Counted from the stretch's first letter, positions 18,349 to 27,134 are shown. The stretch is 64,000 nucleotides of DNA from Marinobacter maritimus (GCF_007671675.1 NZ_VCGW01000007.1:60170-124169), one strand, 5' to 3'. The notes: generated by a model not told the origin, from the letters alone. Translations and numbers: made by a program.

Positions 18349-19040
18349 AATCCACCCTGCGCCTTCGCTATCAAACCATTGAGTTCGGCAACGTGGACAT
18401 TCACGTTTGCACGTTGCGTGATAATCAACAATTCGATGACCCAGACGACATCGCCCTAAAACTGGGTATTTCATCGGCGACCTGGCCGCTGTTTGGCGTT
18501 ATCTGGCCTTCCAGCCTGGTGCTAGCCCATTGCATTGCGAATCATCAGACGACGGGTAAGAGGATTCTGGAAATTGGCTGTGGAATGGCGCTGTCCAGCC
18601 TGCTGTTGAACCAGCGAAACGACGATATCACGGCGACCGATTACCATCCTGAAGTGGGCGTTTTTCTGGAGCGAAACACACAGCTTAATCATGGCAAGGC
18701 CATCGGATATCAGCGGATTGACTGGGCTGATGACACCGGTGATCTCGGCTTGTTTGACATCATCATAGGCAGCGACCTGTTATACGAAGACGAGCACGTA
18801 AACCTGTTGGCAGATTTCATCCACAATCACTCCAATTCGACCTGTGAAATTATTCTGGTCGATCCGGGGCGGGGCAGGAAAAATAAATTCAGCCGGCGGA
18901 TGGAAACCCACGGGTTCAGCTTTTCACAAGAGAAGCCGGAGCATACCGACTATCTGGAAAAGCCCTTCAAGGGCCACATACTCAGGTTTTGGCGGGATGG
19001 TGTGCAAAGCCCACCAGGCTCTCCGGTCAGCAACTGCTAA
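18345..19040 (+). CDS. Class I SAM-dependent methyltransferase (METTL21/lysine-methyltransferase-like)
   Basis: 231 residues. Motif I is ILEIGCGMALSSLLL (about residue 70), followed by ATDYHPEV and the DIIIGSDLLYEDEH motif, as in the family of small protein-lysine methyltransferases. It is translationally coupled to the DUF1499 gene (ATGA overlap). The target protein is unknown. Confidence 0.82.
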   Translation: MKSTLRLRYQTIEFGNVDIHVCTLRDNQQFDDPDDIALKLGISSATWPLFGVIWPSSLVLAHCIANHQTTGKRILEIGCGMALSSLLLNQRNDDITATDYHPEVGVFLERNTQLNHGKAIGYQRIDWADDTGDLGLFDIIIGSDLLYEDEHVNLLADFIHNHSNSTCEIILVDPGRGRKNKFSRRMETHGFSFSQEKPEHTDYLEKPFKGHILRFWRDGVQSPPGSPVSNC

Positions 19041-19076
19041 TAAGCTGCTCCGCGCCTGGCAGGCATTAATGCAGAA

Positions 19077-19508
19077 TTACTTGGCAGTGATGGTAGACAT
19101 TACCAGCTTGCCGTCTTTCTTGATGGGGCCATCTTCTTTGGCGCCCAAGGTGTATTCGAAGGCGCCAGTTTTCATACCACCGTCTTCGGCGTGCACCATC
19201 AGCATCAGCATGTCACCGGACTTTACTTCCTCCGTCAGAATCGCGGATACGTCCATGTTTTCGCCCTTTTTCAGCGGCGCGTAACCAACGACAGGGCCGG
19301 GCTTCATAGTTTCACCTGTACGGTGCACAACCAGCCAGCCGTTAGCTTCAGCGGTGACTTTCTTCGCGGTGACAGTACCTTCTGAAACAGCTTGATCGTC
19401 GGCCCATACCTTGGCTTCGTGGCTACTGCCTGCCTGAACGATGCCGGTGGTTAGTGCGCCGGATACCAGAGCTGCCATCAGTGCGGTCGTCTTCAGATGC
19501 TTTTTCAT
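19077..19508 (-). CDS. Exported protein resembling DUF7282
   Basis: 143 residues from the ATG at 19508 with AAGGAG seven bases upstream; upstream in-frame codons belong to the intergenic stretch. A signal peptide (TTALMAALVSGALTTGIVQAG) precedes a beta-rich domain: a DQAVSEGTVTAKKV start, GWLVVHR, PGPVVGYAPLKKGEN and LMVHAEDGG, resembling the DUF7282 repeat module. It lies 110 bases downstream of the anti-sigma gene on the same strand, so it may be part of that regulon. Confidence 0.6.
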   Translation of the reverse strand: MKKHLKTTALMAALVSGALTTGIVQAGSSHEAKVWADDQAVSEGTVTAKKVTAEANGWLVVHRTGETMKPGPVVGYAPLKKGENMDVSAILTEEVKSGDMLMLMVHAEDGGMKTGAFEYTLGAKEDGPIKKDGKLVMSTITAK

Positions 19509-19617
19509 TGCGTACTCCTTGCTGTTGGTTGCGCCCATCCTGTTGGATATGTTTTCGGATGTGCTACAGGCAGCTACGGGCGCGCAATGAAGGAGTTTCA
19601 AAAAATTGGAATTATTT

Positions 19618-20352
19618 TCAGATCCCGTGGCTCGGGCCATCTCCGGCGGGGTAAAGATAGCCGTGAATGGCCGGGCCGGTGGGCTGTCCGGTGGGCGATC
19701 CGCCGGGAGGCTCCACGCTGATACCGAAGGTGGCTTCGCGCAGCAGGGCCGGATCGTATTGCTTCAGCGCACCTTTATCCAGCTGCATCTGGTCGCCCAG
19801 TACGCCCACAGATTGTGGGTTTGGGCCCAGCTCGTCGGATTTGATCCACAGCTGGTAAGACTTGCCGGGTTGCGGTTCGGCGGTTACCGGACGAATGTTT
19901 AACTGGCGGTTTTGCAGATCGACCGTCAGCAGGAATGCCGGCTGTTGGTCGTCGTGCTGGAATACGGCCACAAAGGATTCCGGGGCACTTGCAGGCTGTA
20001 ACGTCAGCACGGCTACCAGCACCAGCGCAGCGGCAGAGGCCAGTGCTGTGCTCCAGCGCCATAGGTTAAGCTGGCGGCGCAGCGTGACCACTGAAGCGGT
20101 ATTGTCGGGTTGAGTTGATTGGGCGGCCTGTTGGTCCAGAACACGTTCAATCTCAGCAAACAGCTCCGGACCTGGCTGCACGGGAGCTACGTCGTCTGCC
20201 ATGCCGGCCAGGCGCTCTTCCCATTGCTGAACTCGCGCATCTACTGCCGGATCAAGCAGGCGGCGGGCATTGAGTGCCCTGCGCTCGTCTGCCGGCAGCG
20301 TGCCCAGCACGAATTCAGCAATCTGCATATCCAGGTCGTCGTGTTCGCTCAT
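19618..20352 (-). CDS. Anti-sigma factor, RskA family
   Basis: 244 residues from the ATG overlapping the sigma-factor stop (ATGA at 20349-20352). The N-terminal cytoplasmic region (EFVLGTLPADERRALNARRL) is an anti-sigma K type domain; one membrane segment (WSTALASAAALVLVAVLTL) follows at about residues 100-118; the C-terminal RskA domain has FLLTVDLQNRQLNIRP and GKSYQLWI. It binds the co-encoded ECF sigma and releases it on an envelope or redox signal. Confidence 0.88.
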   Translation of the reverse strand: MSEHDDLDMQIAEFVLGTLPADERRALNARRLLDPAVDARVQQWEERLAGMADDVAPVQPGPELFAEIERVLDQQAAQSTQPDNTASVVTLRRQLNLWRWSTALASAAALVLVAVLTLQPASAPESFVAVFQHDDQQPAFLLTVDLQNRQLNIRPVTAEPQPGKSYQLWIKSDELGPNPQSVGVLGDQMQLDKGALKQYDPALLREATFGISVEPPGGSPTGQPTGPAIHGYLYPAGDGPSHGI

Positions 20353-20957
20353 GATTCCAGACACCCTTTAATGTCCTGCAGTGCGCGGCGAAGCCATGTT
20401 TTCATGGTGTTCACCGGTTGCTGGTACTGGCGTGCCAGCTCCTCGCGGGACCAGCCGCTAAGGTACGCCAGTCGCACCATGTCCTGCCGTTCCTTTGCCA
20501 ACTGATCTATGCACTGGTTCAACTTGCTTACTTCCTGCTGGTCTTCCATCTGGTCTTGCGTTGTGGGTTGCCGGGCGACCCTTTCGTCCATCGCGTCGTC
20601 GGTACTGGTTCGGCCGGCTGGATGCTTCCGCAGCTCATCAATGGCTTTGTTACGCGCAATAGATACCAGCCAGGTAATCGGTGAAGCCTTACCTGCATCG
20701 AACAGGCTCGCCCGCTGCCAGACTTTAAGATACGCCTCCTGAATCACATCATCTGCCCAGGAACGCTCTTTTAAAATACGCAGTACCACACCCAAAAGTT
20801 TCGGCGCCGTCGCTTTATAGAGTTTGGCGAAGGCGGCACGATCCTGTTTCGCAACACGGCCGATCAGCGTACTGATATTGGCAACCGAAAGGGCTTCCGG
20901 AGTAGCGTCGGAGGGAGAGCGGGCTTCTACCTTGGGTGTTGAAGAATCTGGTGGCAT
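20349..20957 (-). CDS. ECF RNA polymerase sigma factor (SigK-like)
   Basis: 202 residues. Region 2 (FAKLYKATAPKLLGVVLRI, DDVIQEAYLKVWQRA, PITWLVSIARNKAIDELRK) and region 4 (MVRLAYLSGWSREELARQYQ, NTMKTWLRRAL) are clear. It is the partner of the coupled RskA-type anti-sigma. A likely target besides its own operon is the downstream DUF7282-like gene. Confidence 0.92.
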   Translation of the reverse strand: MPPDSSTPKVEARSPSDATPEALSVANISTLIGRVAKQDRAAFAKLYKATAPKLLGVVLRILKERSWADDVIQEAYLKVWQRASLFDAGKASPITWLVSIARNKAIDELRKHPAGRTSTDDAMDERVARQPTTQDQMEDQQEVSKLNQCIDQLAKERQDMVRLAYLSGWSREELARQYQQPVNTMKTWLRRALQDIKGCLES

Positions 20958-21018
20958 GGATGAGCAGACCGGAATAGGTTAAATAGGAGCAGTATAGATG
21001 AAATGAGACTCCGCCTGT

Positions 21019-21390
21019 TTAGCTTTTCTTTTCAAGAGCTTCCTTGAGGCCTGCAAACGGGTTGTGCGTAGCGGCTTCCCGCCGTTTCTCGGAGCTGCCT
21101 CCGTAGCGCACGAAATCCTCAAACTTGCTGTGTTCTTCGTCGTGACAGTACACACACAATAGCTCCCAGTTACTGCCGTCGGCGGGGTTGTTATCGTGAT
21201 CGTGGTCAACATGATGAACGGTAAGCTCTCGCAAGTTAACGCGGGTAAACTCACGGGCGCAACGTCCGCACACCCAAGGGTAGAGTTTCAGCGCACGCTC
21301 ACGATAACCGCTTTCGCGCTTCGCGATATAGTCACGCTGCTCAGCCAGCAGTTTGTCCACCTTGCTTGTGTTGCCTGCGTTCTGGCTCAT
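21019..21390 (-). CDS. yajD: YajD-type HNH nuclease
   Basis: 123 residues from the ATG at 21390. The C-x2-C plus HNH pattern is complete: WVCGRCAREF, VHHVDHDHDNNPADGSNWELLCVYCHDEEHS. YajD is a small conserved HNH protein of gammaproteobacteria with unproven physiological role. It lies 38 bases downstream of the diguanylate cyclase on the same strand and may be co-transcribed. Confidence 0.85.
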   Translation of the reverse strand: MSQNAGNTSKVDKLLAEQRDYIAKRESGYRERALKLYPWVCGRCAREFTRVNLRELTVHHVDHDHDNNPADGSNWELLCVYCHDEEHSKFEDFVRYGGSSEKRREAATHNPFAGLKEALEKKS

Positions 21391-21428
21391 CAATGCGTCC
21401 CTCAGTGTGTTGCTGTTGGCAGGGGTCG

Positions 21429-22619
21429 TTATTGGATAGGTAATGGCATCAGATCACCAAGTTCTACCCGGTTACGACCTTTGTTTTTGGCACGGTACAG
21501 GGCGCTGTCGGCCTGCAGCATCAGGTCTGAAAAGCTGTGGTGATGCTCAGTGAGCTCTATGCCGCCAATGCTGGTGGAGAGGTTCAGGGGCATGCCATTT
21601 ACATTGGCGCCTTCGTGGCTGATGGCGTTAAGCAGGCGATGGGTAATCGCCCGCACGCTTTCTTCGCCAGACAACGGCAACACAACGGCGAACTCTTCGC
21701 CACCAATACGCCCAATGATGTCTTCATTTCGCAACTCGTTTTTCAGGATGCGAGCAACCATCTGCAGCGCTTCATCTCCAGCGGCGTGGCCCCATCGATC
21801 ATTGACCTCTTTAAAATAATCGAGATCAAGCATCAGCACCGCCATTGGCGTGCCATTGGTGCTTGCTTCTTCAAAAACGCGAATGCCTTCCTGAAAAAAG
21901 GAGCGATGGTTGAGCAGTTCTGTGAGCCCGTCTTTCTCCGCCAAAGCGCGTAGTTGCGATTCTGATCGGGTAAAGGCCAGCAGGGGCAGAACGAGCACTG
22001 TGGCGGTTGCCAGCAGAGTGTGATTAATCAGAACCAGCCTAAGAACCGTGTCAGTGTTGGCTTGGCTGATGCCCATCCAGTTCATCGCGATCACCAGGCA
22101 CTGAACCATCATCAGCATTCCATGCAGGGCAAACAGAATCTGCAGTATCCGGCGGGGCAGCGCGGGCTGTGACGCGGAAAAAGCCAGGCAATAAATTGCG
22201 AAGCTGAAAATGATGGCCGAGAACAGGGCTGTCAGAAGGCGCGCGCTGAGCGGATCGCTCTGAAAGACCGCAAACAACACAATAAGGTAGCCGGCCAAAG
22301 TAACCCTGAAAAGGTATCGCGGCTGTTGGATACGATGCGTTGCACCTCTGGCAAAGCGCTCCAGCCCGGCCAGCAATAATAGGGGAGAAAGCCCCAAAAA
22401 TGCATGCCCCATGAACACGGTAAACCAGGGTGCGTCGACGAAGGCTCTTGCACCCGCGAGCAGGCTTCCGGTTGCGAAGGCGCCGCATGCCAACGCCCAC
22501 AGCAGGAAATAGTGCTGGCGGCCCCGGAGATAATAGATTGCCCACAGCAAACTCCCGACCATCAGGTTTATCGCGACGGAGAGCATTATCAAAGTAGGCA
22601 GGTGTACGCTAAACCCCAT
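21429..22619 (-). CDS. Membrane-bound diguanylate cyclase (GGDEF)
   Basis: 396 residues from the ATG at 22619, which has AAGG six bases upstream; a longer frame reaches 22667. About six membrane segments occupy the first 200 residues (VHLPTLIMLSVAINLMVGSLLWAIYYL and following), then a GGDEF domain: LTELLNHRSFF, MAVLMLDLDYFKEVNDRWGHAAGDE and IGGEEFAVVLP (active-site GGEEF). Predicted to synthesise c-di-GMP in response to a membrane signal. No obvious allosteric RxxD directly before GGEEF. Confidence 0.88.
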   Translation of the reverse strand: MGFSVHLPTLIMLSVAINLMVGSLLWAIYYLRGRQHYFLLWALACGAFATGSLLAGARAFVDAPWFTVFMGHAFLGLSPLLLLAGLERFARGATHRIQQPRYLFRVTLAGYLIVLFAVFQSDPLSARLLTALFSAIIFSFAIYCLAFSASQPALPRRILQILFALHGMLMMVQCLVIAMNWMGISQANTDTVLRLVLINHTLLATATVLVLPLLAFTRSESQLRALAEKDGLTELLNHRSFFQEGIRVFEEASTNGTPMAVLMLDLDYFKEVNDRWGHAAGDEALQMVARILKNELRNEDIIGRIGGEEFAVVLPLSGEESVRAITHRLLNAISHEGANVNGMPLNLSTSIGGIELTEHHHSFSDLMLQADSALYRAKNKGRNRVELGDLMPLPIQ

Positions 22620-22801
22620 GGGGTACCTTAGTGAACGTTTTGGAAAACGCTTCAGTATAGACCGCATAATGGTATCAAGTCAGGTTATTGTGACCCGGGG
22701 AAACCAGATTTAAGGCAGGATTCAATGGCGGTGGATATGTTGTAAAGCTGATTTATTTGTTATGTTGCGAAGCAGGATAGGATTAATTGCAAATCCAACG
22801 T

Positions 22802-23003
22802 GTTAGCGGGAGAGACTGAATCGCACAGCTGTGTGATCGGCGCCGAAGGAGCAACTGCCCCGGAAACTCTCAGGCAAACGGACCGCTAACATGACGACTT
22901 TCCGAAGAGCTGTCGACCACTGCGTTAGTCGGCACACCGAAGGAGCAAGCGCCCGTTTTATTTGAAACGGGCCGTGAATCTCTCAGGTTCCGTGACGGAA
23001 GGG
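22802..23003 (+). promoter_or_regulatory. Tandem glycine riboswitch
   Basis: Two aptamers in series. The first is closed by GTTAGCGGG (22802-22810) with CCGCTAAC (22883-22890) and contains GGAGAGA-like, GCCGAAGGAGCAA and AACTCTCAGGCAAA-GGACCG elements, the conserved glycine aptamer core. The second (about 22898-23003) repeats CACCGAAGGAGCAA and AATCTCTCAGGTTCCGTGACGGAAG. It lies 57 bases before an amino-acid oxidase gene, the usual position for switching on glycine use. Confidence 0.93.
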
Positions 23004-23059
23004 GTGCTTTCTACCAATGTGCGTAGAGAGGAAACCCTGGACGCTCTCTGGAGATTACT

Positions 23060-24289
23060 ATGAAGCGAATTGCAGTTATTGGCGGTGGCATTACCGGTAT
23101 CACAACCGCATACACCCTGGCCAAGCGTGGCATGGATGTGACCGTTTACGAGAAGCACCGCTATGCGGCGATGGAAACCTCCTTTGCCAACGGTGGCCAA
23201 CTGTCGGCGTCCAATGCCGAAGTCTGGAACAACTGGCAGACCATAGCCAAAGGCATCAAGTGGATGTTCCACAATGACGCCCCGTTACTGGTTAACCCCA
23301 AGCCCTCCTGGCACAAGCTGAGCTGGTTCGCCGAGTTTTGTGCCGCAATGCCCCAGTACGAAAAAAACACCACCGAAACCGCTCGCCTGGCGATTGCTGC
23401 CCGTGACTATCTCTTTGAATGGGCGCAAGAAGAAGGTATTGATTTCGACCTCAAGAAGCAGGGTATTTTGCACATTTATCGCGACAAAGCCGGTTTCGAT
23501 CACGCTGCAAACGTGTCGAGACTGCTGTCCGCCGGAGGTCTGGAGCGCCGAGCCGTCACTCCCGAAGAAATGCGTGCAATCGAACCCACCTTGGCAGGCA
23601 CCTATTACGGTGGCTTTTTCACCGAGAGCGATTCAACCGGTGATATCCACAAGTTCACAAACGGGCTGGCAGAGGCAATCGTGCGTCTTGGAGTCAAGAC
23701 GTGCTACGGACACACGGTGACCGAGTTGAGCGCGGATCAATCCAATGCGTGGGTAACCTCATTTGACGACGAGCAGCAAACCCGGGAAACCTACGATGGC
23801 GTGGTGATTTGTGCCGGCGTTGGCAGCCGCGCGCTGGCCGCGAAGCTGGGAGACCGGGTCAACATCTATCCGGTGAAAGGCTATTCCATTACCGTTGAAC
23901 TGGATGACGAGGCCTCTCAAAAAGCAGCGCCAACCGTCAGCCTGCTGGACGATGCTACCAAACTGGTAACCAGTCGGCTGGGTGACACCCGTTTCCGGGT
24001 GGCGGGTACGGCAGAATTCAACGGGTACAACCGCAACATCCGTGATGACCGGATTCGCCCGCTCACCCGTTGGGTAGAGCAATGCTTCCCGGGGGTTTGT
24101 ACCCGGCGCGTTGTGCCCTGGGCGGGATTGCGCCCCATGTTGCCCAATATGATGCCGCGAGTGGGAGCGGGCAGCCTGCCCACCGTGTTCTATAACACCG
24201 GCCATGGCCACCTGGGCTGGACGCTGTCGGCCATTACCGCTGAGATGCTGGCGGATGCGGTTGAAACAGGCTCAACAATCACCCGATAA
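23060..24289 (+). CDS. FAD-dependent D-amino acid dehydrogenase / glycine oxidase-like (DadA family)
   Basis: 409 residues. The N-terminal dinucleotide-binding motif VIGGGITGITTAYTLAKRG is followed by the DadA-type YAAMETSFANGGQLS region and a C-terminal GHGHLGWTLS FAD contact. DadA deaminates D-amino acids; DadA-like proteins also include glycine oxidases and glyphosate-oxidoreductase relatives. Control by a glycine riboswitch argues that glycine is the substrate or product. GGAGA lies seven bases before the ATG. A 16-bp inverted repeat follows the stop. Confidence 0.88.
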   Translation: MKRIAVIGGGITGITTAYTLAKRGMDVTVYEKHRYAAMETSFANGGQLSASNAEVWNNWQTIAKGIKWMFHNDAPLLVNPKPSWHKLSWFAEFCAAMPQYEKNTTETARLAIAARDYLFEWAQEEGIDFDLKKQGILHIYRDKAGFDHAANVSRLLSAGGLERRAVTPEEMRAIEPTLAGTYYGGFFTESDSTGDIHKFTNGLAEAIVRLGVKTCYGHTVTELSADQSNAWVTSFDDEQQTRETYDGVVICAGVGSRALAAKLGDRVNIYPVKGYSITVELDDEASQKAAPTVSLLDDATKLVTSRLGDTRFRVAGTAEFNGYNRNIRDDRIRPLTRWVEQCFPGVCTRRVVPWAGLRPMLPNMMPRVGAGSLPTVFYNTGHGHLGWTLSAITAEMLADAVETGSTITR

Positions 24290-24302
24290 AATTCCCTTCC
24301 CT

Positions 24303-24344
24303 AATTTGTCATCAGGCATGCCAGATGTTGCCTGATGACAAATT
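24303..24344 (+). terminator. Long hairpin after the DadA-like gene
   Basis: Perfect 16-bp arms AATTTGTCATCAGGCA and TGCCTGATGACAAATT with a 10-base loop, 13 bases past the stop. There is no T-run on the right; it acts probably as terminator or transcript 3' stabiliser. Confidence 0.65.
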
Positions 24345-24357
24345 GTTGCTACTATTA

Positions 24358-24373
24358 ATGTTCAATTGAACAT
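24358..24373. promoter_or_regulatory. Candidate DeoR/GlpR-type operator of the phn-like operon
   Basis: ATGTTCAATTGAACAT is a perfect 16-bp palindrome, 97 bases before the phnD-like gene. A half copy, ATGTTCAAT, recurs at 24412-24420. The pattern ATGTTC...GAACAT is like known GlpR-family operators, and a DeoR/GlpR regulator is the last gene of this operon. Confidence 0.55.
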
Positions 24374-24469
24374 CTCGCAATAACAAACCCATGGAGCGGA
24401 TCCCTCTCCAGATGTTCAATACACCGCATGAGGTTCTCATGCATGAACCGCTCCCGACGGAGAATCACA

Positions 24470-25462
24470 ATGAATTTCTATAAAAAAATGCTTCCCGGTG
24501 TACTGCCGTCTGCTGCCTTGGCGGCATCGGTTTTAATGGCGGGGTTCAGTGGACAGGCGCTGGCTGACTGTGAGCGCGGCGCGCTTGACGCTCTGTATTG
24601 CGATGAAAACGGCGACATGGTTGCTGACTTGCCCTCCGACAAATCAAAGTGGAATGATCCCGACACGTTAATTTTTGCGTACACGCCGGTTGAAGACCCA
24701 GCCATTTACTCCGATATCTGGCAGCCGTTCATTGATCACCTGTCTGAAGTCACCGGCCGGGACGTACGCTTCTTCGCGGTGCAATCCAACTCTGCCCAGG
24801 TAGAAGCCATGCGCAGTGGCCGTCTGCATATTGCCGGCTTCTCCACTGGTCCGACGCCTTTCGCGGTCAACCTTGCGGGTGCCGTTCCCTTTGCGCTGAT
24901 GGGCTCGGATACGGGTCAGTTTGGTTATACGCTGCAGGTTTTTACGCACAAAGATTCCGATATTCGCGAAATCACAGATCTGAAAGGCAAGCGCGTCGCA
25001 CACACGTCACCCACGTCCAACTCGGGTAACCAGGCACCGAGGGCCTTGTTCCCGGAAATGGGCATTGTCCCGGGTGAAGACTATGAAATTTCCTTCTCCG
25101 GCAGCCACGATCAATCCATGCTCGGTGTAGTTGCAAAAGACTACGACGCCGCCCCGGTAGCCTCCGAAGTGGTAGAACGTATGGCCGCTCGTGGTTTGTA
25201 TGACACAGACGACGTGCGTCTGGTTTGGGAATCGGATCGCTTCCCGACAACGTCTTACAACTACGCACACGACCTGCACCCGGACCTGGTTGAGAAAATC
25301 CGCGAGGCCTTTTACACCTTCAAGTTCGCCGGCACCGAGCTGGGTGATGAGTTTGAAGGCGTAGAAACCTTCGTTCCCATCAATTACAAAGATAACTGGA
25401 AGGTCATTCGTACCATTCAAGCCTCCAATGGCGTCCAGTACACCCCCGATAATCTTAAGTAA
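24470..25462 (+). CDS. phnD: Phosphonate-type ABC transporter substrate-binding protein (PhnD family)
   Basis: 330 residues from the ATG at 24470 (GGAGA six bases upstream). Signal peptide LAASVLMAGFSGQALA, then the PhnD pattern: FAYTPVEDPAIYSDIWQPFIDHL, SNSAQVEAMRSGRLHIAGFSTGP, and LKGKRVAHTSPTSNSGN. It binds phosphonate, phosphite or a similar phosphorylated ligand in the periplasm for the coupled importer. An intercistronic hairpin (25474-25496) follows, which would allow excess of the binding protein over the membrane parts. Confidence 0.9.
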   Translation: MNFYKKMLPGVLPSAALAASVLMAGFSGQALADCERGALDALYCDENGDMVADLPSDKSKWNDPDTLIFAYTPVEDPAIYSDIWQPFIDHLSEVTGRDVRFFAVQSNSAQVEAMRSGRLHIAGFSTGPTPFAVNLAGAVPFALMGSDTGQFGYTLQVFTHKDSDIREITDLKGKRVAHTSPTSNSGNQAPRALFPEMGIVPGEDYEISFSGSHDQSMLGVVAKDYDAAPVASEVVERMAARGLYDTDDVRLVWESDRFPTTSYNYAHDLHPDLVEKIREAFYTFKFAGTELGDEFEGVETFVPINYKDNWKVIRTIQASNGVQYTPDNLK

Positions 25463-25473
25463 GCAGCACAAGA

Positions 25474-25496
25474 GCCTCTGACCGACCGTCAGAGGC
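25474..25496 (+). promoter_or_regulatory. Intercistronic hairpin between phnD and phnC
   Basis: Perfect 9-bp inverted repeat GCCTCTGAC / GTCAGAGGC with a 5-base loop, in the 53-base gap. Such stems in ABC operons typically protect the upstream mRNA or attenuate the downstream genes. Confidence 0.55.
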
Positions 25497-25515
25497 CCTG
25501 TCCGGAGTGAACCAC

Positions 25516-26319
25516 ATGTTAGAGATTACCAACCTCGTAAAGCGGTACGGGCAAAACGAACCTGTGCTCAAAGGCCTTAACCTGAAGGTCGAGGGCAGCA
25601 GCGTTGTTTCCATCGTCGGCGCTTCCGGTGCAGGCAAAAGCACTCTGCTGCGCTGCATCAACCGATTGGTTGAGCCTACCTCGGGTTCGATCAAGCTGAA
25701 CGGCCATGAGTTGGTCAATCTTCGCGGCAGCGAATTACGCCATTCCCGCCGGCGCATCGGTATGGTTTTTCAGGGCTTTAACCTGATTGATCGTTTGACG
25801 GTTATGGAGAACGTGCTCTCCGGGCGTCTGGGTTACGTGTCATTTTTCCAGGCCCTGACGCGCCGCTTCCCCCAATCCGATATCGACCGTGCTTTCAGCC
25901 TTATGGAGCGTGTGGGCATCGCGCATTACGCCGATAAGCGTGCAGACCAGTTATCGGGTGGTGAGCGCCAGCGTGTTGCGGTGGTTCGTGCATTGATGCA
26001 AGAGCCTCAGATCCTGCTGGCGGATGAGCCAACAGCCTCGCTGGATCCAAAAACCTCGCAGCAAATCATGAGCCTGCTTCAAAGCCTTGCGAGTGAAATG
26101 TCGCTGCCGGTATTGATCAATATTCACAACGTGACCCAGGCGCGGATGTACACTGATCGCATTGTTGGCATGCGCCATGGACAGATGATTTTTGACGGTG
26201 AACCCAAAGAGTTCAATCAGGATGCACTGGACGCCATTTACGGTGGTATCGAGTCACCGGAGGAAGATGGCGGTGATTCAGGGCAGCAGGCATCCCCAGC
26301 CCCGGAGGCTACGGCATGA
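25516..26319 (+). CDS. phnC: Phosphonate-type ABC transporter ATP-binding protein (PhnC)
   Basis: 267 residues from the ATG at 25516 (GGAG upstream). Walker A GASGAGKST at 35-43, signature LSGGERQRVAVVRAL, Walker B ILLADEPTASLD, and a final switch histidine (INIHNV). The ATPase of the PhnD-binding-protein-dependent importer. The stop overlaps the first permease by ATGA. Confidence 0.93.
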   Translation: MLEITNLVKRYGQNEPVLKGLNLKVEGSSVVSIVGASGAGKSTLLRCINRLVEPTSGSIKLNGHELVNLRGSELRHSRRRIGMVFQGFNLIDRLTVMENVLSGRLGYVSFFQALTRRFPQSDIDRAFSLMERVGIAHYADKRADQLSGGERQRVAVVRALMQEPQILLADEPTASLDPKTSQQIMSLLQSLASEMSLPVLINIHNVTQARMYTDRIVGMRHGQMIFDGEPKEFNQDALDAIYGGIESPEEDGGDSGQQASPAPEATA

Positions 26320-27134
26320 CATCCGACCGAACTGCAAACGATGCACAGTCGGGCAGGGTCTGGAAAAAGCCTCCATTCATAGCAAACCCCTGGGTTCGCT
26401 ATGGGCTGGTCGCAATCACCCTGGTTTACCTGTACTGGGCATTCTCAACACTGCCTTTCGATTGGCAGCGTATTTCCGAGGGCTTGCCTCGGGCAGGCAA
26501 AATTTTTGGTGGCGCTTTCCCTCCAAGCTTTGAGCGTGCTGGCCTGTTATGGACGGGGTTCAAGGAAAGTTTCCAGATCGCCTTTTTGGCAACCATGCTG
26601 GGTGTGCTTCTCTCGGTCCCCATCGCGGTGATGGCCGCCAGGAACGTAGCGCCGTTGCCAGTGTATCTGCTGGGCCGCACCCTGATTATCGTATCCCGCA
26701 GTTTCCATCCGGTGATCGTGGCCATTCTGTTTGTTGCTGCGGTCGGGTTTGGCCCAATGGCGGGCATTCTCACTCTGACTCTCTATTCCATCGGATTTGT
26801 GGCCAAGTTACTGGCTGAAGAAATCGAGGAGATCGATTGGGGCCAGGTTGAAGCCATGCGTTCGGTAGGCGCCGGTTATATGAAAATACTGGTCTATGGG
26901 GTCTTCCCACAGATCATGCCGCGTCAGATAGGGCTGTCCATGTACCAGCTCGACAGCAACCTTCGTGCTTCAGCGGTTGTGGGCATTGTTGGTGCTGGCG
27001 GCATTGGCGGCACCCTCATGAACGCATTCGGACGTTACGATTACGATTTCGCCTTTGCCATTTTGCTGATGATTATCGCAATCATTCTGGTCAGTGAAGG
27101 TTTGAGCGGATGGGTGAGGAAAAAAGTATGGTAG
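26316..27134 (+). CDS. phnE: Phosphonate-type ABC transporter permease PhnE (first)
   Basis: 272 residues with about five membrane segments and the EAA loop EEIEEIDWGQVEAMRSVGAGYMKI that contacts the ATPase. The start overlaps phnC by four bases and the end overlaps the second permease. Two consecutive, non-identical permease genes are a known arrangement in phosphonate and phosphite importers, which then form a heterodimeric channel. Confidence 0.9.
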   Translation: MTSDRTANDAQSGRVWKKPPFIANPWVRYGLVAITLVYLYWAFSTLPFDWQRISEGLPRAGKIFGGAFPPSFERAGLLWTGFKESFQIAFLATMLGVLLSVPIAVMAARNVAPLPVYLLGRTLIIVSRSFHPVIVAILFVAAVGFGPMAGILTLTLYSIGFVAKLLAEEIEEIDWGQVEAMRSVGAGYMKILVYGVFPQIMPRQIGLSMYQLDSNLRASAVVGIVGAGGIGGTLMNAFGRYDYDFAFAILLMIIAIILVSEGLSGWVRKKVW

